A DNA stretch of 47,372 bases from an uncultured Helicobacter sp. (GCF_937906905.1 NZ_CALERY010000007.1:1-47372), one strand, 5' to 3'; positions 1-8,360 are shown, counted from the first letter of the stretch. Numbers and translations: made by a program. The notes: generated by a model from the letters alone, not told the origin.

Positions 1-48
1 TGAATATGCGTCCCATAACGCACCACCGATTAAGTCATTCTTTGCCAT
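1..48 (-). CDS. nifU: NifU iron-sulfur cluster scaffold (5' end only)
   Basis: The minus strand has an ATG at 48 preceded by AAGGAAAG, followed by 16 codons that run off the window edge: MAKNDLIGGALWDAYS. This closely resembles the start of the Helicobacter NifU-type scaffold (H. pylori begins MAKHDLVGSVLWDAYS). NifU accepts sulfur from NifS and assembles Fe-S clusters in the cytoplasm; in Helicobacter this NIF-type pair replaces ISC. The gene lies downstream of nifS in the same direction but is separated by about 270 bp, wider than is usual for this pair. Only the N-terminus is visible, so the cluster-binding cysteines cannot be checked. Confidence 0.85.
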   Translation of the reverse strand, partial: MAKNDLIGGALWDAYS

Positions 49-82
49 TTTCTTTCCTTTAGTTGTTGTATAAAATTGCCGC

Positions 83-319
83 TTAGATTCTAGTATCTAG
101 CACATTAACACTCTGCGGCAGTATCTTTGAGAAAATCACAAAGGTAGAATAAAGCCGCTCAATGCAAACCCTAGCAATTCTAAGATTTTTGATGAGAAAT
201 GTGGGTTGCAAGAAAAATTTCAAGGGAGTTACCTTAAAGGGTAATGACCGCAGAAATTTTTCGCCGCTCCCGCATTTATCGCAAAAAGCTGAATTGCCAA
301 GCCAAAGATACAAACGCAA
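83..319 (-). CDS. Doubtful 78-codon ORF between nifS and nifU
   Basis: An open frame begins immediately after the nifS stop (320) and occupies nearly all of the spacer before nifU. I do not recognise a protein family. The translation is basic and hydrophobic with scattered cysteines (for example FCDKCGSGEKF, then SLPFKVTPLKFFLQ) and has no clear signal peptide or domain. No good ribosome-binding site is visible, since the start abuts the nifS stop. The block splits two genes that normally act as a pair, so a dispersed non-coding repeat or a decayed insertion is as likely as a gene. A palindrome-like stretch TTACCTTAAAGGGTAA lies near 230-245. Confidence 0.2.
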   Translation of the reverse strand: MRLYLWLGNSAFCDKCGSGEKFLRSLPFKVTPLKFFLQPTFLIKNLRIARVCIERLYSTFVIFSKILPQSVNVLDTRI

Positions 320-1483
320 TCAGTTTTCATAGCTACTAGAAATCGCCCTTAGCCTCTCCACCGCCTTCTTAAACACTTCAAAAGTGTAGTCCATCTCGGC
401 TTGCGTGTTGTAGCGGCTTAGAGAGATTCTAATCGCCGTGTGAGCTAGCTCTTTATCCGCGCCTACTGCTACCATAATGGGATTTGCCTCTAAGTCCTCG
501 CTCGCACACGCGCTACCTGTGGAAGCCGCAATGCCAGCTTTGTTTAAATCCCACAGCATTGCCTCTCCCTCAATGCCCTTCACGCTCACTAGGATCGTGT
601 TTGGCACGCGGTGTGTAATATCGCCGATGACTTGCACATCATCTAGCCCAAGCAGTTTGGATTCTAGCTCATCGCGCAAGTTTTTGACATAGCTATTTTC
701 ATAGTCTAAATACTCCACCGCAAGCCGCATAGCCTCGCCCATACCCACGATATAAGGCACATTAAGCGTGCCCGATCGCCGCCCTCTCATATGCTCTCCG
801 CCGTGTAGCAGTGGGGTTAGCTCCACACCCTTTCTAATGTAAAGCCCGCCCACGCCCTTTGGTCCGTGGAATTTATGTGCTGAAAAGCTTAGGAAATCCA
901 CATTCGCACTTTGCACACATACAGGAATCTTGCCAATCGCCTGCACCGCGTCCGTGTGGAAAAGCACGCTCTTTTCCCTACAAATCTCGCCGATTTCTTC
1001 GATGGGGAAAATCGCGCCTGTTTCGTTGTTTGCCCACATTACGCTTACAAGCGCGGTTTCATCGCTGATGGCTTCCCGCACATCTTTGACATAGATCGCG
1101 CCGTGTTTATTGACCTTTAGGCGCGTGATTTTTACCCCCAAGCTCTCTAAAAAGTCGCAAGTTGCCCCCACGGCTGGGTGCTCGACTTCTGTGGTGATAA
1201 TGTGGCTTTTCTCTCCGCTTCTAATCTTGTCAAAATACACGCCTTTAAGCACCCAGTTATTGCTCTCTGTGGCGCAGCTTGTGATGATGATGTCATCTTC
1301 ATCGCGTGCATTGATACCAGCGTAGAGCTTCTCAAGTGCATCGGCGATTGCTGGGTGCGTTTCTGTGCCGTATTTATGCAGGCTATTTGGATTCCCATAA
1401 TGCTCGCAGAAAAACGGCTCCATTGCTTCTTTGACTTTAGGATCGACCATTGTTGTGGCATTATTATCAAGATACACTCGCAT
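320..1483 (-). CDS. nifS: Cysteine desulfurase NifS
   Basis: This 387-residue pyridoxal-phosphate enzyme removes sulfur from cysteine and passes it as persulfide to NifU for Fe-S assembly. The N-terminus MRVYLDNNATT is the class V aminotransferase start. The cofactor lysine lies in SFSAHKFHGPKG (about residue 200) and the catalytic cysteine in the loop STGSACASED (about residue 326). Other family motifs are HTDAVQ and RSGTLN. Length equals the H. pylori enzyme. The ATG at 1483 follows AAGGAGATGAC. A TGCTACAAT extended -10 lies about 100 bp upstream. nifU follows in the same direction. Confidence 0.97.
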   Translation of the reverse strand: MRVYLDNNATTMVDPKVKEAMEPFFCEHYGNPNSLHKYGTETHPAIADALEKLYAGINARDEDDIIITSCATESNNWVLKGVYFDKIRSGEKSHIITTEVEHPAVGATCDFLESLGVKITRLKVNKHGAIYVKDVREAISDETALVSVMWANNETGAIFPIEEIGEICREKSVLFHTDAVQAIGKIPVCVQSANVDFLSFSAHKFHGPKGVGGLYIRKGVELTPLLHGGEHMRGRRSGTLNVPYIVGMGEAMRLAVEYLDYENSYVKNLRDELESKLLGLDDVQVIGDITHRVPNTILVSVKGIEGEAMLWDLNKAGIAASTGSACASEDLEANPIMVAVGADKELAHTAIRISLSRYNTQAEMDYTFEVFKKAVERLRAISSSYEN

Positions 1484-1578
1484 GTCATCTCCTTGCTTTT
1501 CTTTTTGTTTGTGGTTTTTCGGCTCATGATCGCTCTATTGATAGCTGTGGTTGATTGATATCTATGAAACAAGCGCGG

Positions 1579-1587
1579 ATTGTAGCA
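1579..1587 (-). promoter_or_regulatory. Extended -10 promoter for nifS
   Basis: The minus strand reads TGCTACAAT, an extended -10 of the type used by Helicobacter sigma-70. Transcription would start near 1572, leaving a leader of about 90 nt before the nifS ATG. No convincing -35 is seen, which is normal for this group. Confidence 0.6.
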
Positions 1588-1711
1588 TGGATTTTCTTAA
1601 GGATTGCATGGAGTTTGTGGGAGCATGAGAATACTAGAATCTCCCAAAACACTCTAGAAACAAGCAAAATCACTCACGCATATTGAACTTCCAAGCTCGT
1701 TTAAGCTTTTT

Positions 1712-1729
1712 AAAAAAAAAAAAAAAAAA
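1712..1729 (+). repeat. A18 homopolymer upstream of radical SAM gene
   Basis: Eighteen consecutive A residues lie immediately 5' of a TAGAAT -10 box (1730-1735), in the position of the spacer between -35 and -10. Length changes by slipped-strand mispairing would alter promoter geometry. Promoter tracts of this kind modulate surface genes in Helicobacter. Confidence 0.85.
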
Positions 1730-1735
1730 TAGAAT
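1730..1735 (+). promoter_or_regulatory. -10 box for radical SAM gene, abutting the A18 tract
   Basis: TAGAAT directly follows the A18 tract. Transcription would start near 1742, about 40 nt before the ATG at 1783, which is preceded by TAAGGATATTTC. A TACAAG at 1761-1766 is a weaker alternative because it would leave almost no leader. Confidence 0.5.
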
Positions 1736-1782
1736 CCCAAAACAAAAGCAACCCCAAGACTACAAGATTTTAAGGATATTTC

Positions 1783-2868
1783 ATGCTTGCAGAATCTACA
1801 TCTCCCATCACTCATGCCTTGCGCTATGTAAAAAAGTCCATTAAGCCCTATGTGCCATTTAGCTTGCGCTACTACTACCGCACTAAGCTCGCTCCTAGCA
1901 CTATGAGACGAGTGGCGCTGGATTCTCGTGCAAGCGATGCGATGAGCGTGCTTAATCGCTATATCGAGCTTACTACGCCCACTAGCGACCCTGAATGCAA
2001 AAGAAAAATTCTCAAAGACAATCTTCGTTTGATTGAGATAGAGATTGCAAGCTTTTGCAATCGCACTTGCTGGTTTTGCCCAAACTCTATCATCGATCGC
2101 AAATCCAAAAGTATCCAGCTCCCAGAGGAGATTTTCCTAAAGCTCATCGATAATCTTGCAGAGATTGAGTATGCAGGTGTGCTGAATTTCCACCGCTTCA
2201 ACGAAACGCTCGCCGATAGAGATCTTATCATCAAGCGCTTAAAGCAAACCCGCTCTAAGCTACCAAATGCGGTGCTTGGGATTTTCACTAATGGCGATTA
2301 TCTCAACCGAGAATATCTCGATGAGCTACGCGATGCGGGAGCGAGCTATATGTATATGAGCTACTATGCCAAGAAAGGTGAGCGGTTTGATGTGGAGCGC
2401 TATATCAAACCTGCTATTAAGAGAATGGGCAAAAATCTTGGGCTAAATTATGTCGTAAGTGTAAATACTCCAGAGGAATATGGTGTAACATTTGACTATG
2501 AGAGACTTAATGTCTATTATTGTAGCTGGAATGCTGATATCGGCGGCGGCGATAGGGGTGGAGTCATCGAGCAGATTAAGCAGCGGGAGCTACACAAACG
2601 CACAAGCCCATGCTATTTTCCGCTTATGGATATTTATGTGGATTACAATGGGCTTGTCATGCCCTGCTGCAATCTCCGCAGTGATGTAGGCGCGCATGCG
2701 CCATATATCTTAGGTGATGTGTCGCGCGAGAATCTTTTTGATCTGTTTATGAATGATAAATTTATCGCACTGCGTCAAGAGCTTACAAGAGAGGGCGAAA
2801 AAAGTGGTGCATGTGCGAGCTGTCATTACAAGAAATCCATGGGGGAGTGGGCGTTCTCTAAAAGCTAG
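1783..2868 (+). CDS. Radical SAM/SPASM domain protein
   Basis: A 361-residue radical S-adenosylmethionine enzyme. The core begins near residue 80 with LIEIEIASFCNRTCWFC, the CxxxCxxC motif that binds the catalytic [4Fe-4S] cluster. The C-terminal part has SPASM/twitch features: SPCYFPLMDIYVDYNGLVMPCC, a LGDV segment, then GACASCHYKK, giving cysteines for auxiliary clusters. Related enzymes modify peptides or carbohydrates; the substrate cannot be read from sequence. The first 75 residues are basic and not part of the fold. The gene stands alone, with minus-strand neighbours on both sides, and its promoter carries the A18 tract, so expression may be phase variable. Confidence 0.85.
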   Translation: MLAESTSPITHALRYVKKSIKPYVPFSLRYYYRTKLAPSTMRRVALDSRASDAMSVLNRYIELTTPTSDPECKRKILKDNLRLIEIEIASFCNRTCWFCPNSIIDRKSKSIQLPEEIFLKLIDNLAEIEYAGVLNFHRFNETLADRDLIIKRLKQTRSKLPNAVLGIFTNGDYLNREYLDELRDAGASYMYMSYYAKKGERFDVERYIKPAIKRMGKNLGLNYVVSVNTPEEYGVTFDYERLNVYYCSWNADIGGGDRGGVIEQIKQRELHKRTSPCYFPLMDIYVDYNGLVMPCCNLRSDVGAHAPYILGDVSRENLFDLFMNDKFIALRQELTREGEKSGACASCHYKKSMGEWAFSKS

Positions 2869-2872
2869 GATA

Positions 2873-2889
2873 GAATCTAAGCTAGATTC
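2873..2889. terminator. Hairpin between convergent genes, built from two GAATCTA words
   Basis: GAATCTA-AGC-TAGATTC is a 7-bp inverted repeat in the 32-bp spacer between the convergent radical SAM and trpF genes. Its position suits a bidirectional terminator. No strong T-tract follows, so termination is inferred from position only. Confidence 0.45.
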
Positions 2890-2900
2890 CATAGCCCCAT

Positions 2901-3587
2901 TTATGTCCTATGCTTGCTAAGTATCTCCATAATCTCGTGCATTTTGGCGCAGTCTTTTGCGCCATTAGATTCTAGCCCTTTGGAGAGATCGATTCCATAT
3001 GGGTGTAGTGCTAGCGCGCGAGAGAGATTGCCTGCATTGATCCCGCCAGCAAGGAAAAACTCCCTATCAAATCCAGCTTCCCGCGCACGCACCACATAGT
3101 CCCAGTCAAAGCATTTTCCGCTACCGCCTTTGGCATTATCAAGCAAGAGCAGATCTGCTGTGCTTTCTTGCTGGGCGAGAATATTTGGCACATTGCTTGC
3201 TGCGATGGCTTTGATGATGGGTGTGCTAGTGCGCTGTCGCAGCGCTAGAATCCTGCTCTCACGCCTAGTGAAGTTCTCGCTAGATTCTATCTCATTGCTA
3301 TCGTGGAGCTGGATATAATCAATCACGCCAGAATCCACTAGCTTCACAATCTCATCTACACTCTCCCCTACAAATACCCCAACCGCCTTAATCCTGGAAT
3401 CTAGCAGAGACTTTAGACGCGCAGCTTGTGTTATGCTTACCTGTCGCGGACTGCTGGCAAACACAAACCCCACAAAATCCGGCAGTAGCGTATTTACACA
3501 AGTGATATCCTGCTCCCTGCTAAGCCCGCACATTTTGATGCTAGGGGGCTGCTTGGCTTGGTGTGGGCTTAACTTGGATTCTCGCAT
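2901..3587 (-). CDS. trpF: Phosphoribosylanthranilate isomerase
   Basis: This 228-residue TIM-barrel enzyme converts phosphoribosylanthranilate to CdRP in tryptophan synthesis. Motifs are SIKMCGL near residue 16 (general base cysteine), FVGFVFASSPR, the DYIQLHD strand, LLLDNAKGGSGKCFDW with the catalytic aspartate, AGGINAGN, and the phosphate-binding GIDLSKGLESNGAKD. The last motif usually reads GVDVSSGVE, so SKG is a mild deviation. Its ATG shares the A of the upstream stop (TAATG), so it is translationally coupled to the YihY gene. Other trp genes are not in the window, so the gene is detached from any trp operon seen here. Confidence 0.9.
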   Translation of the reverse strand: MRESKLSPHQAKQPPSIKMCGLSREQDITCVNTLLPDFVGFVFASSPRQVSITQAARLKSLLDSRIKAVGVFVGESVDEIVKLVDSGVIDYIQLHDSNEIESSENFTRRESRILALRQRTSTPIIKAIAASNVPNILAQQESTADLLLLDNAKGGSGKCFDWDYVVRAREAGFDREFFLAGGINAGNLSRALALHPYGIDLSKGLESNGAKDCAKMHEIMEILSKHRT

Positions 3588-4465
3588 TAGAGCATGTCGT
3601 CTTTGGTGGGTTTCTCAAGCCGAAAGCACTGCAAAATCCCTTGACACGCGCGCATGCCAAATAGCATAACAAGCCATGAGACATAAATCCATACCATGAG
3701 AAATAGCACAATAGAAACCGAGCCATAGAGTGTGGAGTAGGTGGTATTAAGCGTTACATAATAGACAAAGAGATTTTTCATCATAAACCAAATGCTCCCA
3801 GAAACGCATGATGAGATAAGGAGGGTTTTTTTATGCAATGGCTTGTTGGCGGAGATACGAAATAGCACAAGAAATAGCACACAAGTCGCACACCATGAAA
3901 AAATATGCGACCATAAAAGCGACTTGGAGTGGGCGTTTAGGATATCTTGGGCGTAGAGACTGAAATAAAACATCGCCACAGAAGCTAGCGGAAAGAGTGT
4001 AATCATAGTCCAATACATCATAAGCGAGTCAAAGAATTTGCGCGGCTTGGAGTTAAACATTTTTGAGGTGATAAACTCATAGTTGCGAAAAAATAGCAAT
4101 GAGGTGATAAACACAGAAATCACCCCAACCATACCCATTTTGTTGCCATTTGCGAGAAATGTATTCATGAAATTCATCACCACTTCGGCATTTGTAGGCA
4201 GGATATTTGAGAGAATAAGACGCTCGACATCGATGACTTTATCCTGGAAGCTCGAGAATGCCAGCAAGACAGAAAAGGTGATAAAAAGCATAGGAATAAG
4301 CGCGAAAATCGTATAAAAGCTTAGCGAAGAGGCATAGTAGAACATCTCTTGGCGATAGGTGAGAAAGCGATAGGCGAGCATGAAGCTTTTGCACAGCTTG
4401 CTTATAAACTCGCGCCAATCTCGCACCTCGCGCCAGCTTGCCATGCGGCTTTTGAATGATTTCAT
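3587..4465 (-). CDS. YihY/BrkB family inner-membrane protein
   Basis: A 292-residue integral membrane protein of the YihY (formerly 'ribonuclease BN') family. About six hydrophobic segments are visible, including SLSFYTIFALIPMLFITFSVLLAF near residue 45, MVGVISVFITSLLFF, a central MYWTMITLFPLASVAMFYF, and a C-terminal VSIVLFLMVWIYVSWLVMLFG. The SLSFYTIFALIP stretch is the family signature. Function is unknown; the old RNase assignment is not supported. A TGCTATGAT promoter lies 35 bp upstream, and the stop overlaps the trpF start. Confidence 0.85.
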   Translation of the reverse strand: MKSFKSRMASWREVRDWREFISKLCKSFMLAYRFLTYRQEMFYYASSLSFYTIFALIPMLFITFSVLLAFSSFQDKVIDVERLILSNILPTNAEVVMNFMNTFLANGNKMGMVGVISVFITSLLFFRNYEFITSKMFNSKPRKFFDSLMMYWTMITLFPLASVAMFYFSLYAQDILNAHSKSLLWSHIFSWCATCVLFLVLFRISANKPLHKKTLLISSCVSGSIWFMMKNLFVYYVTLNTTYSTLYGSVSIVLFLMVWIYVSWLVMLFGMRACQGILQCFRLEKPTKDDML

Positions 4466-4499
4466 ATACTTCCTTCATGCTTTTTGGTAACCAGCCCAC

Positions 4500-4508
4500 A
4501 TCATAGCA
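4500..4508 (-). promoter_or_regulatory. Extended -10 promoter for YihY gene and trpF
   Basis: The minus strand reads TGCTATGAT. Transcription would begin near 4493, about 28 nt before the ATG at 4465. It would separate this pair from the aroK operon upstream. Confidence 0.5.
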
Positions 4509-4573
4509 AAAATTGCTTTGGATCTAGCGCGAGCCTAGAGTCCAAAAGCCCTAAAAGCTAGAATCTAAACCAG

Positions 4574-5059
4574 CTAGAGTAGGGGATCTAGCGCACTCAC
4601 CAGCGCAGCTATCTCAAGCTCTGCATTAAGCGTGATGTCTGCTTGGGCTTGGTAGATGGCTTGACGCTTGGTAAAAAGCTCAAGCGCCTTTGTCCTATCG
4701 CCAAACAGAGGGCGCTTGGCTAAATCGCTTTGGGAGAGCCTTGCGCAAATGCGCTCAAATGCCATATCCAAATACACCACTATGCCCATGGGCTTTACGC
4801 TATTGTGCGCACTCATGCCTCCGCCTGTGGAGATGATAGCCCCATGCACACTGGATTCTACCCAGTCAATAAACTCCCTCTCCCTCTCTCTAAACGCCCC
4901 CTCGCCATAGCGCGCGAAATACTCTGCCACACTGATACCCTCGCGCTGCTCGATAAGCATATCACTATCAAGTACAAATCGCCCAGATACCCTGCCAAGC
5001 TCACGCGCTAGCGTGCTTTTTCCGCAGCCCATGAAGCCAATTAGCACGATGTTTTGCAT
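4574..5059 (-). CDS. aroK: Shikimate kinase
   Basis: A 161-residue P-loop kinase that phosphorylates shikimate in the chorismate pathway. The Walker A motif is GFMGCGKST at residues 8-16, followed by DSDMLIE (magnesium/shikimate), FREREREFI and GGGMS (shikimate-binding), and a lid arginine in AKRPLF. It is the last gene of the recA-eno-FtsB-like-AMIN-aroK block and starts at a TAATG overlap with the AMIN gene, the same arrangement as H. pylori HP0157. Confidence 0.95.
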   Translation of the reverse strand: MQNIVLIGFMGCGKSTLARELGRVSGRFVLDSDMLIEQREGISVAEYFARYGEGAFREREREFIDWVESSVHGAIISTGGGMSAHNSVKPMGIVVYLDMAFERICARLSQSDLAKRPLFGDRTKALELFTKRQAIYQAQADITLNAELEIAALVSALDPLL

Positions 5060-5661
5060 TATTGCACAGAGATAATGTAGTAGTCGCCATCGCGCGTGAT
5101 GTCATAGGGGTATTGCCCATCAAGCGTGATGACAAAGCGATAGAAATCTTTGTGAGTCCCGAGTGAGGCTTTGGTGAAATACTTCACGCCAAGGTTGATT
5201 GAGCCGCTTGGATTCTCGTCTTTTCGCTCGATGTCTAGCACGATACGATAGGGGCTTGGCAGGACAAAAGAGCGCACAATCGTGGCGTTAGTATAGAGAT
5301 AGAATTTGTTCCCTTGTGTGAAAAACTGAAATGGCTTAATCGTCCAGTAGCGCACATCTTCGTTTAAAATCGCGCCTTTTTGCGTGAGTAGTAGTGGATA
5401 GTGCCAGTCGATACTCTCATCTATGGGGATTGTTTTTTCCTCGATGCTGCCATCGATTTTCTGGTAAGTGATTGTAATGCTTTTTAGGATTCTGGCGTTA
5501 CTTGGGAGCTTAAAGTCAAGCTCGGTGAATGGGTCTTTGGCATTTTTGGGAGTGATGTTGTCTTCTTTGGGACGAATGATAGGCTCAAACGGATTCTCGC
5601 GCGCATGGAGATGAAGCGCTACCATTGCCAAAGCACAAATCCAAAGGATATACTTTCTCAT
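5059..5661 (-). CDS. Secreted AMIN-domain protein (HP0156-like)
   Basis: A 200-residue protein with an N-terminal signal peptide (MRKYILWICALAMVALHLHA, cleavage about residue 20). The remainder is beta-rich; the end (PSPYRIVLDIERKDENPSG...FYRFVITLDGQYPYDI) matches the AMIN fold, which binds cell-envelope components such as peptidoglycan in periplasmic proteins. It corresponds by position to H. pylori HP0156 and overlaps the FtsB-like gene by 4 bp, suggesting a shared role at the envelope or division site. The exact ligand is not determinable. Confidence 0.75.
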   Translation of the reverse strand: MRKYILWICALAMVALHLHARENPFEPIIRPKEDNITPKNAKDPFTELDFKLPSNARILKSITITYQKIDGSIEEKTIPIDESIDWHYPLLLTQKGAILNEDVRYWTIKPFQFFTQGNKFYLYTNATIVRSFVLPSPYRIVLDIERKDENPSGSINLGVKYFTKASLGTHKDFYRFVITLDGQYPYDITRDGDYYIISVQ

Positions 5662-5918
5662 GGTTCAAGCCCCTTTAGCTCAAACAAACTCTTCTGTAAG
5701 CTCGCATTTTCATCTTGCAGGCTATTGACTTCTTTGATGAGATCATCGCGCTGGGCGATATTTCTCATCAGCACGCTTAGGGAGTGATCACCAAAAAGCA
5801 GCACCCCTACATACCCACCAGCTACCACAAGCCCCACAAAGCCTAGCAGGTAGATTCTGCGCGCATAAAGCTTATACCAAAAGTCTTGGTTTTTTAGCAT
5901 GGTCAGCAGCGCGCGCAT
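5658..5918 (-). CDS. FtsB/DivIC-like septum protein (HP0155-like)
   Basis: An 86-residue protein with one membrane segment (YLLGFVGLVVAGGYVGVLLFG, residues 23-43) followed by a short coiled coil (LMRNIAQRDDLIKEVNSLQDENASLQKSLFELK). This layout, cytoplasmic tail, single helix and leucine-rich coiled coil, is that of FtsB/DivIC septum formation initiators, which scaffold the FtsQLB complex. Sequence identity alone would not settle it; gene order after eno agrees with the H. pylori locus. It overlaps the next gene by 4 bp (ATGA). Confidence 0.7.
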   Translation of the reverse strand: MRALLTMLKNQDFWYKLYARRIYLLGFVGLVVAGGYVGVLLFGDHSLSVLMRNIAQRDDLIKEVNSLQDENASLQKSLFELKGLEP

Positions 5919-5944
5919 ATCCAGTCCCAGAATCTACTAGAGTC

Positions 5945-7231
5945 TTATAAGAAGCTTTTGTCAAACAACGCTCTGCCCAGATAATGCGCATTGGCGATGT
6001 CTTTTTGGATAGCAAGCAAGCGATTATACTTGCTCATTCTCTCACTCCTAGCAGTCGAGCCTGTTTTAATCTCGCCTGTGTTTAGCGCGATAGCAAAATC
6101 TGCGATAAAGTGGTCTTCACTCTCTCCGCTTCTGTGGCTCATAATGCACTTATAGCCGTATCGTTGGGCAAGGCGCACGCTCTGCATTGTCTCACTCACT
6201 GTGCCAATTTGATTAGGCTTAATCAAAATCGCATTGGCGATGTTGTTTTTAATCCCTTGGGCTAAAATCTCGTGATTGGTTACAAACAAATCATCGCCTA
6301 CAAGCTGGATTCTCTCGCCTAGCTTTTGTGTAAGCAGCTTCCAGCCCTCCCAGTCATCTTCACTTAGCCCATCTTCGATAGAGACGATGGGATATTTCGC
6401 GCAAAGCTTCTCATAATACCCCACAAGCTCGCTAGAATCTAGCTTTCTCCCCTCTCCCTTTAGATGATAGACTCCCTTTTCATCGACAAGCTCGCTGCTT
6501 GCTACATCAAGTGCTATGGCAATCTGCTCTCCGGGCTTATACCCTGCTGCTTCTATGGCTTTTAGTATTACTTCAATAGGCTCTTCATTGTTTGTAAGAT
6601 TAGGTGCGAAGCCCCCTTCATCGCCGATACTTGTGATATGCCCAGCTTTATTGAGAATCTGCTTTAAATGCTGATACACCTCCGCACTCGCACGCAAGGC
6701 TTCATCAAAGGTATCAAAGCCTAGGGGCATAATCATATACTCTTGGAAATCCACGGTATTATCCGCGTGGCTACCGCCATTGATGATATTAAGCATTGGC
6801 ACGGGGATTGTTAGGGCATTGCTCCCGCCTAGATAGCGATAGAGGGGGATATTTAGGCTCTTTGCCGCTGCGCGTGCCACTGCCATAGAGACGCCAAGCG
6901 TGGCATTTGCTCCAAGGTTTGCGTAATTATGCGTGCCATCAATATCTTTTAAAATCCCATCGATAAGCCCTTGATCAAAAGGGCTAGAGCCAATGAGTGC
7001 ATCGCAAATCGTGGTATCGACATTTTCGCACGCCTTTAGCACTCCTTTGCCAAGGAAACGCTTCTTATCTCCATCGCGTAGCTCTAGAGCTTCTCTCTTG
7101 CCTGTGCTAGCCCCACTTGGCACGATGGCACTGCCACTTGTGCCATCGCTTAGAAGCACGCTTGCGCAAATGGTTGGATTCCCGCGAGAGTCAAGCACTT
7201 CTTGGGCATAGATATTATCGATGTAAATCAT
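5945..7231 (-). CDS. eno: Enolase
   Basis: A 428-residue enolase that interconverts 2-phosphoglycerate and phosphoenolpyruvate. Visible motifs: LDSRGNPT near the N-terminus, SGASTGKREALELRD (mobile loop), DFQEYMIMPLG, the metal aspartate/glutamate sites in ALDVASSE, SIEDGL and GDDLFVTN, the catalytic lysine in LIKPNQIGT, and the signature MSHRSGESED. Full length for the family. It follows recA by 30 bp, in the Helicobacter/Campylobacter order. Interestingly the non-catalytic loop GRKLDSSELVG is encoded by a CTAGAATCTAG word (about 6438). Confidence 0.97.
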   Translation of the reverse strand: MIYIDNIYAQEVLDSRGNPTICASVLLSDGTSGSAIVPSGASTGKREALELRDGDKKRFLGKGVLKACENVDTTICDALIGSSPFDQGLIDGILKDIDGTHNYANLGANATLGVSMAVARAAAKSLNIPLYRYLGGSNALTIPVPMLNIINGGSHADNTVDFQEYMIMPLGFDTFDEALRASAEVYQHLKQILNKAGHITSIGDEGGFAPNLTNNEEPIEVILKAIEAAGYKPGEQIAIALDVASSELVDEKGVYHLKGEGRKLDSSELVGYYEKLCAKYPIVSIEDGLSEDDWEGWKLLTQKLGERIQLVGDDLFVTNHEILAQGIKNNIANAILIKPNQIGTVSETMQSVRLAQRYGYKCIMSHRSGESEDHFIADFAIALNTGEIKTGSTARSERMSKYNRLLAIQKDIANAHYLGRALFDKSFL

Positions 7232-7261
7232 AGTAGCTCCTTTGTGAGTTTTGCGATTGGC

Positions 7262-8299
7262 TTAGTTAGATTCTGGCTCATCTGGGAGTGGAAGGATCTC
7301 TTCACTCGTGCCAATTTGCTCTTTGATCTTTTGGGTGATTTCTTGGGCTAGGGCGGTGTTTTCTCTAAGCATAAGTTTGGCATTTTCCCTGCCTTGCCCT
7401 AGCTTTTGGTCTTTATAGCTAAGCCATGCGCCACTTTTATCGATGAGATCAAGCTTCACGCCATAGTCGATAATCTCCCCCTCCTTACTAATCCCCTCGC
7501 CAAACATAATGTCAAACTCCGCTTCTCTAAAAGGTGGGGCGACTTTGTTTTTGACAACCTTTGCTTTGACGCGATTACCGATGTGCTGCTCGTTTTGCTT
7601 GAGCGAGGCGATGCGGCGAATATCTATGCGCACACTTGCGTAGAATTTCAGCGCATTCCCACCTGTGGTGGTCTCTGGGCTGCCATAGCCCATCATACCG
7701 ATTTTCATACGGATTTGGTTGATAAAAATGAGCGTGGTGTTCATCTTATGCAATGCGCCTGTAATTTTACGCAAAGCGTGGCTCATAAGCCGTGCTTGCA
7801 AGCCCACATGCTGATCACCCATATCGCCATCGATTTCTGCCTTTGGCGTGAGAGCTGCCACAGAATCGATCACCACCAAATCCACCGCCCCACTGCGTGT
7901 AAGCGTCTCTAAAATCTCTAATGCCTGCTCGCCATTATCAGGCTGGGAGACTAGGAGATTCTCCGTATCGACCCCTAGCTTTTTCGCATAATACACATCA
8001 AGCGCGTGCTCGGCATCGATAAAGGCGGCGATCCCGCCATTTTTCTGGCACTCCGCGACAATTTGTAGTGAAAGGGTGGTTTTCCCGCTGGATTCTGGAC
8101 CATAGATTTCGATAATCCGCCCCTTTGGCACGCCCCCAATCCCTAGAGCCATATCAAGCCCAAGCGAGCCTGTCGCGATAGAATCCACTTTTTCCACCTG
8201 CTTATCGCCAAGCCGCACAAGCGCGCCTTTACCAAAGGCTTTATCGATTTGCTTTAATGCTAAATCAATCGCCTTTTTTTTATTCTCGTCCATCGCCAT
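7262..8299 (-). CDS. recA: Recombinase RecA
   Basis: A 345-residue RecA that forms ATP-dependent filaments on single-stranded DNA for recombination and repair. The Walker A motif GPESSGKTT is near residues 69-77, Walker B is LVVIDSVAAL, the L1/L2 DNA-binding loops are near GDQHVGLQARLMSHALRK and MKIGMMGYGSPETTTGGNALKFYAS. Length is usual. Start MAMDENKKKAIDL; M1 or M3 are both possible. It leads the operon continuing into eno. A run of eight A residues in codons 6-8 is compatible with slippage but probably just Lys codons. Confidence 0.98.
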   Translation of the reverse strand: MAMDENKKKAIDLALKQIDKAFGKGALVRLGDKQVEKVDSIATGSLGLDMALGIGGVPKGRIIEIYGPESSGKTTLSLQIVAECQKNGGIAAFIDAEHALDVYYAKKLGVDTENLLVSQPDNGEQALEILETLTRSGAVDLVVIDSVAALTPKAEIDGDMGDQHVGLQARLMSHALRKITGALHKMNTTLIFINQIRMKIGMMGYGSPETTTGGNALKFYASVRIDIRRIASLKQNEQHIGNRVKAKVVKNKVAPPFREAEFDIMFGEGISKEGEIIDYGVKLDLIDKSGAWLSYKDQKLGQGRENAKLMLRENTALAQEITQKIKEQIGTSEEILPLPDEPESN

Positions 8300-8354
8300 A
8301 AAAGTCCTTAAAATGTGGTATCTAGTATTTGATGATAATCTCGTGCGAAGCGCG

Positions 8355-8360
8355 ATTATA
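8355..8360 (-). promoter_or_regulatory. -10 box for recA operon
   Basis: The minus strand reads TATAAT, with a predicted start near 8348 and a leader of about 50 nt. No SOS box is evident, consistent with Helicobacter lacking LexA. Confidence 0.55.

Noticed and set aside
7406..7912. 168-codon open frame on the plus strand opposite recA
   Set aside because: Antisense shadow of RecA motifs, with no ribosome-binding site.
8274..8281. A8 tract at the recA start as a phase switch
   Set aside because: Encodes Lys codons in an essential-type gene; length is ordinary for this base composition.
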